From Pseudomonas brassicacearum subsp. brassicacearum (GTDB lineage: Bacteria > Pseudomonadota > Gammaproteobacteria > Pseudomonadales > Pseudomonadaceae): 64,000 nt of DNA. A program made the translations under genes and the position numbers. This document shows, piece by piece, positions 35,718 to 44,254 of this stretch; the stretch's first letter is position 1, and each line of letters starts with the position of its first letter. The notes beneath the pieces are model-generated. The model saw nothing but the letters and a program-made list of their open reading frames with translations, was not told the origin of the DNA and did no database searches. The stretch is taken from positions 1-64,000 of the forward strand of contig NZ_VZPJ01000009.1 of the NCBI RefSeq assembly GCF_008801605.1, in the 5' to 3' direction.

Positions 35718-36938
35718 TCATATCGCCTCGGCATGCCTGGGTAAAGCGATGGAAATCAAGGCGGCCAGCAACACGAATGCGCTTGATATCCAAAGGCATG
35801 CGCCCAATCCAAACACCTGGTAAATCCAGCCAGAGAGCACGGTGCCGATCAAGCGCCCCATGGCGTTCGACATGTAATAAAACCCCACATCCAGCGACAC
35901 GCCGTCTTCCTTGGCGTAGGACACGATCAGGTAGCTGTGCAGCGACGAATTCACGGCGAACAAAGCACCGAAAACCATCAGTCCACCCAACAGCACCATT
36001 TGTTGCGACAGCCCGGTGTCCAGACCGAGCGCAATGGCCGCGGGCAGACCCGCCAGTGCAAGTGCCCACAGAAACGCCGCACGACCATCCGGCACGTGAC
36101 CTCGTTTCTTTCCAGTGATGTTGGGCGCGAACGACTGGACGATGCCGTAGCCAATCACCCAGGCCGCCAGGAAGCCGCCAACCTTCCAGAAGTCCCAGCC
36201 AAACACGCTGCTCAGGTACACCGGCAAGGCCACCACGAACCAGACATCGCGGGCGCCGAACAGGAACATCCGCGCCGCAGAAAGGATGTTGATCGCCCGG
36301 CTCTTGGACAGGATGTCACGAAACTTGGGCTTGGCTTTGGCCTTGCCCAGGTCCTTCTTCAACAGGATCAGGCTACTGATCCAAATCAACGCCAGGCCCC
36401 CCGCCATGGTCAGCAACGCGCCTTTGAAACCGACCCATGCCAGCAAAGCTGCGCCAAGAAAGAAGCCGACACCCTTGAGTGCGTTCTTCGAACCGGTGAG
36501 GATCGCCACCCACTTGTAGAGCTTGCCCTGTTGCCCATCGGGAACCAGAAGTTTGATGGAGCTTTTGGCGCTCATCTTGTTCAGGTCTTTGGCAATTCCC
36601 GAAAGTGCCTGAGCAGCCATCACCCATGGGATGCTCAGCCAGGCTACCGGCACCGTCAGCATTAGCAGCGCCGCGACCTGGAGCCCCAGCCCGATGTTCA
36701 TGGTTCGGTTCAGGCCAAGCCGAGCGCCAAGATAACCACCCACCAGGTTGGTAATCACACCAAAGAGTTCATAGAACAGAAACAACGCCGCGATTTGCAG
36801 CGGGCTGTAGCCCAAGGCGTGAAAGTGCAGCACCACCAACATGCGCAAAGCGCCGTCGGTGAGGGTGAAGGCCCAGTAGTTGCCCGTCACGAGCAGGTAC
36901 TGCCGCACTTGCGGAGCGAGGGCGAACAACGCTTTCAT
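35718..36938 (-). CDS. arsJ: Organoarsenical efflux MFS transporter ArsJ
   Basis: 406 residues with 12 membrane helices. The N-terminus (VTGNYWAFTLTDGALRMLVVLHFHALGYSPLQIAALFLFYE) and SGIAKDLNKMSAKSSIKLLVP are typical of ArsJ. ArsJ exports 1-arseno-3-phosphoglycerate, the unstable product made by the partner GAPDH, so the pair expels arsenate. It lies nine bases downstream of the GAPDH gene in the same operon under ArsR control. Confidence 0.92.
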   Translation of the reverse strand: MKALFALAPQVRQYLLVTGNYWAFTLTDGALRMLVVLHFHALGYSPLQIAALFLFYELFGVITNLVGGYLGARLGLNRTMNIGLGLQVAALLMLTVPVAWLSIPWVMAAQALSGIAKDLNKMSAKSSIKLLVPDGQQGKLYKWVAILTGSKNALKGVGFFLGAALLAWVGFKGALLTMAGGLALIWISSLILLKKDLGKAKAKPKFRDILSKSRAINILSAARMFLFGARDVWFVVALPVYLSSVFGWDFWKVGGFLAAWVIGYGIVQSFAPNITGKKRGHVPDGRAAFLWALALAGLPAAIALGLDTGLSQQMVLLGGLMVFGALFAVNSSLHSYLIVSYAKEDGVSLDVGFYYMSNAMGRLIGTVLSGWIYQVFGLGACLWISSAFVLLAALISIALPRHAEAI

Positions 36939-36947
36939 AGCCGCTCC

Positions 36948-37952
36948 TCAGACTGCCAGACCGACCATTTTGGCCAGTTCGACTGTGCGATTGGCATAGC
37001 CCCACTCGTTGTCATACCAGGCGTAAAGTTTGACCTGGGTGCCGTTGATGACCATGGTCGACAGCGCATCGATGATCGATGAACGCGGGTCGGTACGGTA
37101 GTCGATGGATACCAGCGGGCGCTCCTCGAAACCGAGTATGTCTTTGAGCTCATTCTCGGCAGCGTCCTTGAGCAACTGATTGACCTCTTCGACGGTGGTG
37201 GCCCGTTCGACTTCAAAGACACAATCAGTCAGCGACGCATTGGCCAGCGGCACACGTACGGCGTGACCATTCAGGCGCCCACGCAGCTCCGGGAAGATTT
37301 CGGCAATGGCGGTGGCCGAGCCGGTACTGGTTGGAATCAGGCTCATGCCGCAGGCCCGCGCACGACGCAGATCCTTGTGTGGCTGATCGAGAATGCTCTG
37401 GGTGTTGGTCAGGTCGTGAATGGTGGTGATCGAACCGTGACGAATACCCAGCTTTTCGTGGATGACTTTCACGACTGGGGCCAGGCAATTAGTAGTGCAA
37501 GAGGCAGCGGTGACGATACGGTGCTGCGCCGGGTCGAACAGGTGCTGGTTGACGCCCATGACGACGTTCAACGCGCCTTTTTCCTTCACCGGCGCGCACA
37601 CCACCACACGCTTGACCCCCTGGTCCAGGTAAGCCTGCAGCACCGCGACGGTTTTCATCTTGCCGCTGGCTTCAATCACCAGATCGCAGCCCGACCAATC
37701 TGTGTCGGCAATCGCCTTGTTGGCCGTGACTTTGATCCGCTTATTGTCGATGACGACACTATCGCCTTCGGCGCGGGCTTCGTTGTTCCAACGGCCATGC
37801 ACCGAATCGAAGTTGATCAAGTGTGCATGAGTCGCCGCGTCACCCGCTGGATCGTTGATCTGCACGAACTCGAACTCAGGCCAACTCCAGGCAGCCCGCA
37901 GAGCGAGGCGACCGATACGACCAAATCCATTGATGCCAACTTTGATAGTCAT
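36948..37952 (-). CDS. ArsJ-associated glyceraldehyde-3-phosphate dehydrogenase
   Basis: 334 residues with an NAD fold (VGINGFGRIGRLALRA), the catalytic Cys C152 in AASCTTNCLAPV, the His-region TTIHDLTNTQ and the late NEWGYANRTVELA. As a second GAPDH in an arsJ operon, its likely job is to use arsenate in place of phosphate and yield 1-arseno-3-phosphoglycerate for ArsJ. Two short hairpins lie in the gap between it and arsR. Confidence 0.92.
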   Translation of the reverse strand: MTIKVGINGFGRIGRLALRAAWSWPEFEFVQINDPAGDAATHAHLINFDSVHGRWNNEARAEGDSVVIDNKRIKVTANKAIADTDWSGCDLVIEASGKMKTVAVLQAYLDQGVKRVVVCAPVKEKGALNVVMGVNQHLFDPAQHRIVTAASCTTNCLAPVVKVIHEKLGIRHGSITTIHDLTNTQSILDQPHKDLRRARACGMSLIPTSTGSATAIAEIFPELRGRLNGHAVRVPLANASLTDCVFEVERATTVEEVNQLLKDAAENELKDILGFEERPLVSIDYRTDPRSSIIDALSTMVINGTQVKLYAWYDNEWGYANRTVELAKMVGLAV

Positions 37953-37978
37953 GTTGTTGTGCTCTGTTGTCAGTGGGC

Positions 37979-38025
37979 GTTCGACTGGTTGTCGAACTAG
38001 CCGATACAGGAGGGAGGGCTCCTGT
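37979..38025 (-). other. Two hairpins between arsR and the GAPDH gene
   Basis: GTTCGAC/GTCGAAC at 37979-37997 (five-base loop) and ACAGGAG/CTCCTGT at 38006-38025 (six-base loop) are both perfect seven-base stems in the untranslated gap of the ars operon. They may tune mRNA stability or terminate part of the transcripts after arsR; neither is followed by a clear T-run. Confidence 0.4.
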
Positions 38026-38063
38026 TACTCATGATCATTGTTCCTGAGGCTACAGCGTGCCAA

Positions 38064-38444
38064 TCAGCGTAATGAGGCGGTCTGCCTTTCACAGCACACG
38101 GCTGCACGCTCAGGGCGGTCACCCATTTCATCAAGGCGTTTGGCATCAGGGCTTAACCAGAACTTGTTGCTTTCCAGCGTAGTGGTCAGCACTTGATGAA
38201 CCCAATCGGGGAGATTCGGGTGCAGTCGGTAATACACCCATTGGCCTTGCCGACGGTCCGAAAGCAGGCCGCAAGTGCGCAACTGCGCCAGGTGCCTGGA
38301 GATTTTTGGCTGACTCTCGTTCAACGCGCAGGTCAGCTCGCAAACACAAAGCTCTCCTTCACTAGTGATGAGCAGCATGGTGCGCACGCGGGTGTCATCT
38401 GCCAGACATTTGAAAACAGTGGTCGGTGTCAGATGGTCAGCCAT
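38064..38444 (-). CDS. arsR: Arsenic-responsive repressor ArsR
   Basis: 126 residues from ATG 38444 (an earlier ATG at 38468 adds eight unlikely residues). The arsenite-binding motif ELCVCEL (C33, C35) lies in the alpha-3 region as in classic ArsR, followed by the winged helix (SQPKISRHLAQLRTCGLLSDRRQGQWVYYRL). It represses the operon until As(III) binds the Cys pair. Two direct-repeat sites lie 57-92 bases upstream. Confidence 0.92.
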   Translation of the reverse strand: MADHLTPTTVFKCLADDTRVRTMLLITSEGELCVCELTCALNESQPKISRHLAQLRTCGLLSDRRQGQWVYYRLHPNLPDWVHQVLTTTLESNKFWLSPDAKRLDEMGDRPERAAVCCERQTASLR

Positions 38445-38500
38445 ATCGATTCTCAGCGGACAGAACACGGGCTTTGCTGGTCATTGTGAAGCCTCGACTA

Positions 38501-38536
38501 ATATACGGTTTTTCGAATATATGGTTTTACGAATAA
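38501..38536. promoter_or_regulatory. Tandem ArsR operator candidates
   Basis: Two 20-base units that match at 16 positions, ATATACGGTTTTTCGAATAT (38501-38520) and ATATATGGTTTTACGAATAA (38517-38536), lie 16 bases apart and overlap by four. Each is an imperfect dyad with ATAT-x-CG-like ends around a GGTTTT core. They precede arsR, as expected for its own operator. Confidence 0.5.
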
Positions 38537-38577
38537 TAGATAAACCCCTCCCTTCGGAAAAACTCGAAAGTTGCCCG

Positions 38578-39636
38578 CTAAACAGGCACATCGCGAACAA
38601 ATCGCATCAAGCTGGGCATGATGTAGGCCGCATCCTGGCCGACACCTCTAAGTGTCGCTGAAGCAAAATTCCGTTGTTTCGGCAGACCGACGAAATACAG
38701 CCCAGGCAGATGCTTCGCCTGCCCGTTACGATGAGCCCAATATTCATTGCCTGCGCATTCCAACCCGCTCAAAAACTCCAGGTTCGGGCGAAATCCTGTA
38801 GCAAACACCAAACTATCCACCTCAGTGTGCTGCCCATCAGCCCAGATCACGCCGGTTGGTGTTATCGCCTCGAACATCGGCTTGCGCTCGAAAAGCTTTT
38901 GCTCAAGGGCTCGACGATAGATCCCGTCATCGAGCACCGGCGTACTTTGATCGCTCAACCAACGAGTCTTTTCCAACCCTGACCACTTCAGCCACGCATG
39001 AAAATCCAGGCCGAGTATCTTCTGCGGAAAAAACCGAATCGGCTCCCTGCTCGCCAGCACGACTTTGCCCACATGAGCCAGTTCATAAGCGATTTGAACA
39101 GCCGAGTTTGCAGCACCGACCACAACCACTCGCTGCCCACCAAAGCCATCGGCATTTCGATATTGCGCGCTGTGCAAACTGCGCTCGAGAAAACCCTGAA
39201 GCCCTTGAATATCTGGAATGAAAGGCTGATTGAATCCACCCGTGCAGACGATCAGCGCCTTGGAACAAAAATCTTCCCCATCGTCCGTTTGAAGCCGAAA
39301 CAGCCCGTGCTCTCTGCGTACATGCTGTACGCGGGTGGACTGACGAACTGGCAAGTTGAATGCCTTTGCATAGTCCTCCAGATAGCGCACGACATCATCA
39401 CGAAGTGGGTAATGATCAGGTTCCGCCGGGAAGCGCATGCCCGGCAATGACGAGTAAGCCGCTGGAGAAAAAAGCTTCAGGCTGTCGTAGTAATTGCGCC
39501 AATTCCCTCCCGCAGATCGCTCGGCATCCAGAATCAGGAACCTGAGGTTGTGCTGCTGCAAATACCAACCACAGGCTAATCCTGCCTGGCCAGCGCCAAT
39601 TACGATGACATCCATGACTTCATTTATTACATTCAT
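38578..39636 (-). CDS. Flavin-dependent monooxygenase of the ArsO type
   Basis: 352 residues from ATG 39636 (alternative ATG 39615). It has two nucleotide motifs, VIVIGAGQAGLACGWYLQ for FAD and VVVVGAANSAVQIAYELA for NADPH, with the FMO-like middle (GNWRNYYDSLKLFSPAAYSSLPGM) and LVFATGFRPNLEFL. The ArsO group is found in arsenic operons; its reaction is not established. Here it follows an ArsR-type regulator gene on the same strand, with an operator-like repeat between them. Confidence 0.8.
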   Translation of the reverse strand: MNVINEVMDVIVIGAGQAGLACGWYLQQHNLRFLILDAERSAGGNWRNYYDSLKLFSPAAYSSLPGMRFPAEPDHYPLRDDVVRYLEDYAKAFNLPVRQSTRVQHVRREHGLFRLQTDDGEDFCSKALIVCTGGFNQPFIPDIQGLQGFLERSLHSAQYRNADGFGGQRVVVVGAANSAVQIAYELAHVGKVVLASREPIRFFPQKILGLDFHAWLKWSGLEKTRWLSDQSTPVLDDGIYRRALEQKLFERKPMFEAITPTGVIWADGQHTEVDSLVFATGFRPNLEFLSGLECAGNEYWAHRNGQAKHLPGLYFVGLPKQRNFASATLRGVGQDAAYIMPSLMRFVRDVPV

Positions 39637-39660
39637 ATATGCACACTCATGCACACTAAA
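39634..39660. promoter_or_regulatory. Operator-like repeat before the flavin monooxygenase gene
   Basis: Reads, on the minus strand, TGTGCATGAGTGTGCATATA. A matching element (TGTGCATG, then TATGCA) lies upstream of the ArsR-type gene at 40028-40050. The shared core suggests the same regulator binds both. Confidence 0.4.
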
Positions 39661-39672
39661 AGACAAAAAAAA

Positions 39673-40020
39673 TCAGGACGTACCTGGGCAACAGAACGGG
39701 GCCAGGCTTTTCATATGCTCAAGAATGGCTTCGAGGCGTGCCACCACCGCCGGACCGTCCACCTCGTAGAACATCTGCCTGCTGACCTTGGTGCCGCGGA
39801 CAATACCTGCCTCTAACAGCATTTGCAGATGTCGGGAAACAACTGAACGCTCCTGGGGCAATCCTTGCGCAATCTCGCCGATATCGGCGCGCCCCAGTTG
39901 CATCACACGCTTGAGCACAGCGACACGCGAAGGCTCACAAAGTGCCTTGAAGAAAGCGCCATCGAGAGACTCGATGGCAGCGTCAATTGCGCGGGTTCGG
40001 TGAAGGATTCGATCAGTCAT
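39673..40020 (-). CDS. ArsR-family winged-helix regulator
   Basis: 115 residues from ATG 40020; an upstream ATG (40050) would place coding inside the operator-like sequence. The fold is a winged helix (FFKALCEPSRVAVLKRVMQLGRADIGEIAQGLPQERSVVSRHLQMLLEAGIVRGTKVSRQMFYEVD). It lacks the ELCVCDL Cys motif; a different Cys pair (FCCPGTS) sits at the very C-terminus. It heads a two-gene unit with the flavin monooxygenase. Confidence 0.82.
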   Translation of the reverse strand: MTDRILHRTRAIDAAIESLDGAFFKALCEPSRVAVLKRVMQLGRADIGEIAQGLPQERSVVSRHLQMLLEAGIVRGTKVSRQMFYEVDGPAVVARLEAILEHMKSLAPFCCPGTS

Positions 40021-40027
40021 GCAACCG

Positions 40028-40050
40028 ACTATATGTGCATGCTTATGCAC
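40028..40050. promoter_or_regulatory. Operator-like dyad upstream of the ArsR-family gene
   Basis: TATATGTGCATGCTTATGCA forms an imperfect dyad (TGCAT/ATGCA) directly before the start of the regulator gene and shares its core with 39634-39660. Probable autoregulatory site. Confidence 0.45.
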
Positions 40051-40110
40051 GCGTCAACACTCTGCAATGAGACGGTCCCCAAGCATTGCACTTTCTGGAA
40101 GGCCTATAGC

Positions 40111-40554
40111 CTAGGGAGTGAGATGTCCGTACCCGGCCGCACGGGTGAAGTCGGCCAAATGCCAAATATCACCGTTCGCCCCCCAAGTGCCATCGACAAC
40201 TTCCTGGATCTGTATTGAGGTCAGCAACTGGCGCTGATCCTCCGTTGCCAGGCTCGACTGTATTGCGCAATGCAATTCACGTACGTAGCGCTGGCGCATC
40301 GGTGCATCAAGAACGCCGGCAGGCACCTTGACGATGACAATGCATGGAACGGCCCTGACATGAAGAGCAACGCCTCCACACAGCCATTCATCGGCCTGAA
40401 TTTCCTCAATGAGTACCCAGCACAAAGCACGCTGCTGAGGGGTATCGCCCATGTGTTCATTAAGTATTGCCACGTCGCTCACGCTTCGAAGCAACTGTTG
40501 GCGCTGTGGCTGATTGAAAGCTCCCGTAGGCACCTTGATCAAGATGTTTGGCAT
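40111..40554 (-). CDS. Tautomerase-superfamily protein, fused two-domain form
   Basis: 147 residues, about twice the length of a 4-oxalocrotonate tautomerase. The N-terminus begins Met-Pro (MPNILIKVP), so Pro1 can be the catalytic base after Met removal, and a second beta-strand start (VIVKVPAGVLDAPMRQ) opens the second repeat. GAGG lies seven bases upstream of the ATG. It faces a GlxA-type regulator gene across a short divergent region, so that regulator may control it. Confidence 0.7.
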   Translation of the reverse strand: MPNILIKVPTGAFNQPQRQQLLRSVSDVAILNEHMGDTPQQRALCWVLIEEIQADEWLCGGVALHVRAVPCIVIVKVPAGVLDAPMRQRYVRELHCAIQSSLATEDQRQLLTSIQIQEVVDGTWGANGDIWHLADFTRAAGYGHLTP

Positions 40555-40649
40555 GGCAAAACCTCACTGTTAATTGGAAGCGCCATTGGGCCAGTTATCT
40601 CTCCACTCCATAAGTGACCGATTCGCCTTCTTTCGGGCATAATCGGACA

Positions 40650-41612
40650 ATGTACGATTTCACTGTTCTAGTCTTTCCCGAGTCGTTCGCCTCAAGCGTG
40701 GCGGCCACCCTGGACATCCTCGGCACCGCCGCGACACTTGCGCAGCGCCAAGGCCTCGCCGTGCCACGCTGGCGAGTTTGCGGGCCGCAGCCAGGGCTGA
40801 TTACGCTAGGGCAAGGCATGCAACTGTTGGTCGACGAACTGACGACAGACGTCGAGGACAACTCCTGCTGGGTCATTCCGGGCCTTGGCATCAGCGACTT
40901 CGACGCGCTGCTGCAGCGTCTTGAAGAAGACTGGGTACTTCAGGCACTGCCAGCGCTGAGGGCACATGTGAATGAAGGCAAGGAGATTGCCGCCTCGTGC
41001 TCGGCTGTCTTTCTCCTGCATGCCGCAGGATTACTGGACGGTCGAAAGGTAACGACCTCCTGGTGGCTCGCCCCTTGGCTGTCGAGCATTGCGCCTGACT
41101 GCATTGTCGACCCCAACGTCATGGTGCTTTGCGATCCCCCCTTGACGACCGCTGGCGCAGCCTTCGCGCAAACTGACCTGATGCTGCACCTGCTGCGCAG
41201 GCGCCTGTCCCCGACGCTCGCCGACTATGTGGGCAAGGCTCTTCTACTCGACGGCCGACAGTTGCAATCCCCATTCATCAACCCAGCGATCATGGCCCGG
41301 GGTAATACACTGGTCGCCAACCTCACCGCCTATATAGAAGCCTGTCTGCCCCATCCTCCTAGCGTTCCGAGCCTTGCGGCGTACGTGGGCATGTCTGAGC
41401 GAACGCTGTCCCGGCACCTTCGAAAAGCAACCGGCCTTTCAACCCAATATTTGATCCAGCGTGTGCAGCTGAACAGGGCCCGCGTGCTACTGGAAACCAG
41501 CAGACACTCCGTTGAATCCATCGCCGAGCAGGTGGGATACCAGGATGCCACGGCCCTGCGGCGACTTATGCGCCGCCTGTTGAACGCATCCCCAAGACAA
41601 CTGCGCCAGTAA
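40650..41612 (+). CDS. GlxA-type AraC-family regulator
   Basis: 320 residues from ATG 40650. Residues ~1-180 form a DJ-1/PfpI-like domain with a Cys in the nucleophile-elbow position (IAASCSAVFLLHAAGLLDG), as in GlxA-type regulators. Residues ~210-320 are two AraC helix-turn-helices (SLAAYVGMSERTLSRHLRKATG and SIAEQVGYQDATALRRLMRRLLNASPRQLRQ). It is divergent from the tautomerase gene. The ligand is unknown. Confidence 0.85.
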   Translation: MYDFTVLVFPESFASSVAATLDILGTAATLAQRQGLAVPRWRVCGPQPGLITLGQGMQLLVDELTTDVEDNSCWVIPGLGISDFDALLQRLEEDWVLQALPALRAHVNEGKEIAASCSAVFLLHAAGLLDGRKVTTSWWLAPWLSSIAPDCIVDPNVMVLCDPPLTTAGAAFAQTDLMLHLLRRRLSPTLADYVGKALLLDGRQLQSPFINPAIMARGNTLVANLTAYIEACLPHPPSVPSLAAYVGMSERTLSRHLRKATGLSTQYLIQRVQLNRARVLLETSRHSVESIAEQVGYQDATALRRLMRRLLNASPRQLRQ

Positions 41613-41679
41613 GATCCAGTTTTAACTTTCAAAAGCGAAAATCGCAGACATGAAAAAGCCCGACGCTGTAAAAGCCAAC

Positions 41680-41710
41680 ACGCTGAGTGATGCGCATCGT
41701 CACCCAGCGT
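41680..41710 (-). terminator. Terminator of the urt-fmd-ami operon
   Basis: Read on the minus strand, ACGCTGGGTGA pairs with TCACTCAGCGT across a nine-base loop with one G-U pair, followed by GTTGGCTTTT. It lies 56 bases past the stop of amiB and would close the operon. Confidence 0.55.
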
Positions 41711-41765
41711 AGTGCGACAGCGATTCCCGAGGCTATAGCATCAGACCGCAATCCGGTGCCGTCTC

Positions 41766-42809
41766 TTACGACAATGGAACAACCGTGAGCCTGTTTGATT
41801 CGACCGTCGCAGTCATCTGCATTGCCTGCGGATAAGCCAGCAGACACTCAGCGATGGCAGGCTCCAGCTCGACCCGCACTCGCCTTGTCAGGGCCCGAGC
41901 ACCAAAGCGTGGGTCATGCTTTCGGCATAGCCAGTCGCTTGCCGCAACGTCCAGGACCAGCGTACGTCGATGCTGACCGAGCCGTTGGTTGAGTTTGTTC
42001 AGTTCGATCTGCAACAACGCTTCCAGCCATTGGCTTTCGATGCGTTGGAAAACCAGGATGCGATCAATACGGTTTAGAAATTCCGGTTCGAACCAGGCGT
42101 GCAACGCTAGCTCCAACATAGCCTGCTCACCTTGTGGGGCGATGCCGAGCCAGCGCCGCCAACCGCGTGAAAAACGTTCCCTGTAGGTGGTCGCTTGCCG
42201 GGCTCCAATGTTGCTGGTCATGAAGATCAGGCTATTGCGAAAATCCAGCGTTCGGCTACCGCCCGCCAAGGTCAGCTGGCCGTTCTCAAGAATGCCCAAC
42301 AAGCTGCGCACCACTTCCTTGCTGGCCTTTTCCAGTTCATCGAACAGCACGATGCCTGGGCGACTGTAGGTACCTTGAATCAATTCGCTATTGAACAGAC
42401 TGACGCCCTCTTTACTCCCCACATAACCAGGTGGCGCTCCGGTGAGCGCCGCCGAGTAATGCTCCTGGGCCAAGGTGTGCATGTCGATGCGACAAAAAGC
42501 ATCGGCGCGACCGTGTATGGCCAGTGCCAGCAGACGGACGATTTCGGTCTTGCCGACACCGGTCGGCCCCATGAACAGGCTCACCGTCAACGGCCTCTCA
42601 CGTTCACCAATATCGACCTTAACCACGTTCAGCAACGCCTCGACCGCGCTCATGGCTTGTTCTTGGCCGACAATTCGACTGCGCAACAACGCCATGACTT
42701 GGGCGGGATTGAAGGCGAAGCGTGAGGTCAACAAATCTGCTGCCGGTGATGCGCTGGTCAGGCTCGGCTGTGGGTGGTTTGGGTCGATGCGATCGTTCAC
42801 GAAAGGCAT
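41766..42809 (-). CDS. amiB: ClpA/B-type AAA+ ATPase AmiB
   Basis: 347 residues of a single AAA+ module of the Clp class-2 type: Walker A GPTGVGKTE, pore-like loop HYSAALTGAPPGYVG, Walker B VLFDELEKA, sensor-1 TSN in FMTSNIGARQ, and the D2-small-domain motif DPRFGARALTRRV with sensor-2 Arg. In P. aeruginosa AmiB lies next to amiE and is described as an ATPase linked to the amidase operon; length and position agree. It starts three bases after the amiE stop, so it is co-translated. It may act as a chaperone or remodeller of amidase or transporter proteins. Confidence 0.85.
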   Translation of the reverse strand: MPFVNDRIDPNHPQPSLTSASPAADLLTSRFAFNPAQVMALLRSRIVGQEQAMSAVEALLNVVKVDIGERERPLTVSLFMGPTGVGKTEIVRLLALAIHGRADAFCRIDMHTLAQEHYSAALTGAPPGYVGSKEGVSLFNSELIQGTYSRPGIVLFDELEKASKEVVRSLLGILENGQLTLAGGSRTLDFRNSLIFMTSNIGARQATTYRERFSRGWRRWLGIAPQGEQAMLELALHAWFEPEFLNRIDRILVFQRIESQWLEALLQIELNKLNQRLGQHRRTLVLDVAASDWLCRKHDPRFGARALTRRVRVELEPAIAECLLAYPQAMQMTATVESNRLTVVPLS

Positions 42810-42812
42810 GGT

Positions 42813-43856
42813 TTAGCCTGCGTGTTTTTCTTTACCGTCGTGGGGAATCTCTCCCACCGGGCAATGAGCCACGCCGACGGTGCTACGGGTCAGTTTTTCG
42901 ACGTTTTCCCGGGCTTTCTGCGCGTCCAGTACCCAGGTGCGGTAAAAGTCGAACGGGCAGTCAGCCACTCCCTTGTCGCCATCCCCGGAGTTGTAGACCC
43001 CGGTGTAACCGCGATGCAGCAGCTTGAACAAATGATTCTGTGATTGGTCGTTCGCTCGCGCATCGCGGATTTGCGAAACGGATAATTGTGCGTACTGAAT
43101 GCCCATTTCCTCTTCACCGCATTCGCCCAGGGTGCGACCGTCGAAGCCAATGATCGCCGAGTGACCAAAGTAGGAATAAACCCCATCGAAGCCGGCCGCA
43201 TTGGCCACTGCCACATAGCAATTATTGGCCCAGGCCATGCTTTTGGACATCATCACCTGCTGCTCTTTGGCCGGGTACATATAGCCCTGGCAACGGACGA
43301 TCAACTCCGCTCCTTTCATTGCACAGTCGCGCCAGATCTCCGGGTAGTTGCCGTCATCACAAATGATCAAGCTGATTTGCAGGCCCTTGGGACCCTCGCA
43401 GACATAGGTCCGGTCACCCGGATACCAGCCTTCAATGGGGCACCAGGGAATGCACTTGCGGTACTTCTGGACGATTTCGCCCTGGTTATTGATCAACACC
43501 AACGTGTTGTACGGGGCTTTGTGGGGATGTTCCTCATGCCGCTCACCGGTCAGTGAAAACACCCCCCACGTGTCAGCCGCACGGCACGCGGCGGAAAAGA
43601 TCGCCGTCTCTTCGCCTGGAATGCTGGCGGCAGTCGCCATCATCTCATCGTGGTCGTACATGATGCCCATGGTGCTGTATTCAGGAAACACCACCAGGTC
43701 CATGCCGGGGAGACCGCTTTTCATACCGGTGATGATGTCGGCAATCTTGCGGGCGTTTTCAATGACCTCGGCTTTTGTATGCAGCCGCGGCATTTTGTAA
43801 TTGACGACCGCGACACCCACGGTGTCCGGGCTGCTGGAAATATCACCATGACGCAT
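42813..43856 (-). CDS. amiE: Aliphatic amidase AmiE
   Basis: 347 residues from ATG 43856, placed by AGAGG eight bases upstream; it begins MRHGDISSS exactly as the P. aeruginosa enzyme. The nitrilase-fold catalytic triad is in the known positions: E59 (FPEYS), K134 (KYRKC) and C166 (LIICDDGNYPE). It hydrolyses short-chain amides to acid and ammonia in the cytoplasm. Unlike the P. aeruginosa operon, it lies beside a formamidase and an ABC transporter, and no AmiC/AmiR/AmiS is present. It starts 14 bases after fmdB. Confidence 0.95.
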   Translation of the reverse strand: MRHGDISSSPDTVGVAVVNYKMPRLHTKAEVIENARKIADIITGMKSGLPGMDLVVFPEYSTMGIMYDHDEMMATAASIPGEETAIFSAACRAADTWGVFSLTGERHEEHPHKAPYNTLVLINNQGEIVQKYRKCIPWCPIEGWYPGDRTYVCEGPKGLQISLIICDDGNYPEIWRDCAMKGAELIVRCQGYMYPAKEQQVMMSKSMAWANNCYVAVANAAGFDGVYSYFGHSAIIGFDGRTLGECGEEEMGIQYAQLSVSQIRDARANDQSQNHLFKLLHRGYTGVYNSGDGDKGVADCPFDFYRTWVLDAQKARENVEKLTRSTVGVAHCPVGEIPHDGKEKHAG

Positions 43857-43870
43857 GAAATTTACCTCTG

Positions 43871-44218
43871 TTAATGGCTGATCATCCAAGGTCTGGAGCC
43901 GGTTTTACTCTTGAGCCCCTGTGGATTCTCTTTGGTCGGGGCCAGCGGTTTGCTCGGTGCGCAACAACTGCACCCACTGGGATGACGACGGTTCTGCTGG
44001 TACTCGCCAAGCGTCTGCGGCACGTGGGCACTTCGCTCGTTGGTCGCCATGGCCTGGCGTTGACTGCTCGACAACGTCGTCAGTGCCGGCGCAGACAACA
44101 GCAACCGCCCTCCTGGGCCCGCACAAGACGGGCACTGGCACGACTCGTGCCGTTGGGCCATGGGCCGCAACATTGTGAAAGAGCCACAGGTTTGGCATTC
44201 GTACTCATAAGTCGGCAT
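43871..44218 (-). CDS. fmdB: FmdB-type zinc-ribbon protein
   Basis: 115 residues. The N-terminus is a zinc ribbon (PTYEYECQTCG with C8 and C11, and CPSC about 20 residues on), the FmdB/CxxC-CxxC pattern; the rest is low-complexity with a second Cys cluster (CSCC). The family accompanies formamidase genes and is described as regulatory. It lies between fmdA and amiE in one operon; the gaps are 36 and 14 bases. Confidence 0.85.
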   Translation of the reverse strand: MPTYEYECQTCGSFTMLRPMAQRHESCQCPSCAGPGGRLLLSAPALTTLSSSQRQAMATNERSAHVPQTLGEYQQNRRHPSGCSCCAPSKPLAPTKENPQGLKSKTGSRPWMISH

Positions 44219-44254
44219 GGCACTCTCCAGACATTGATCGAGCTCGGGCGTGTC

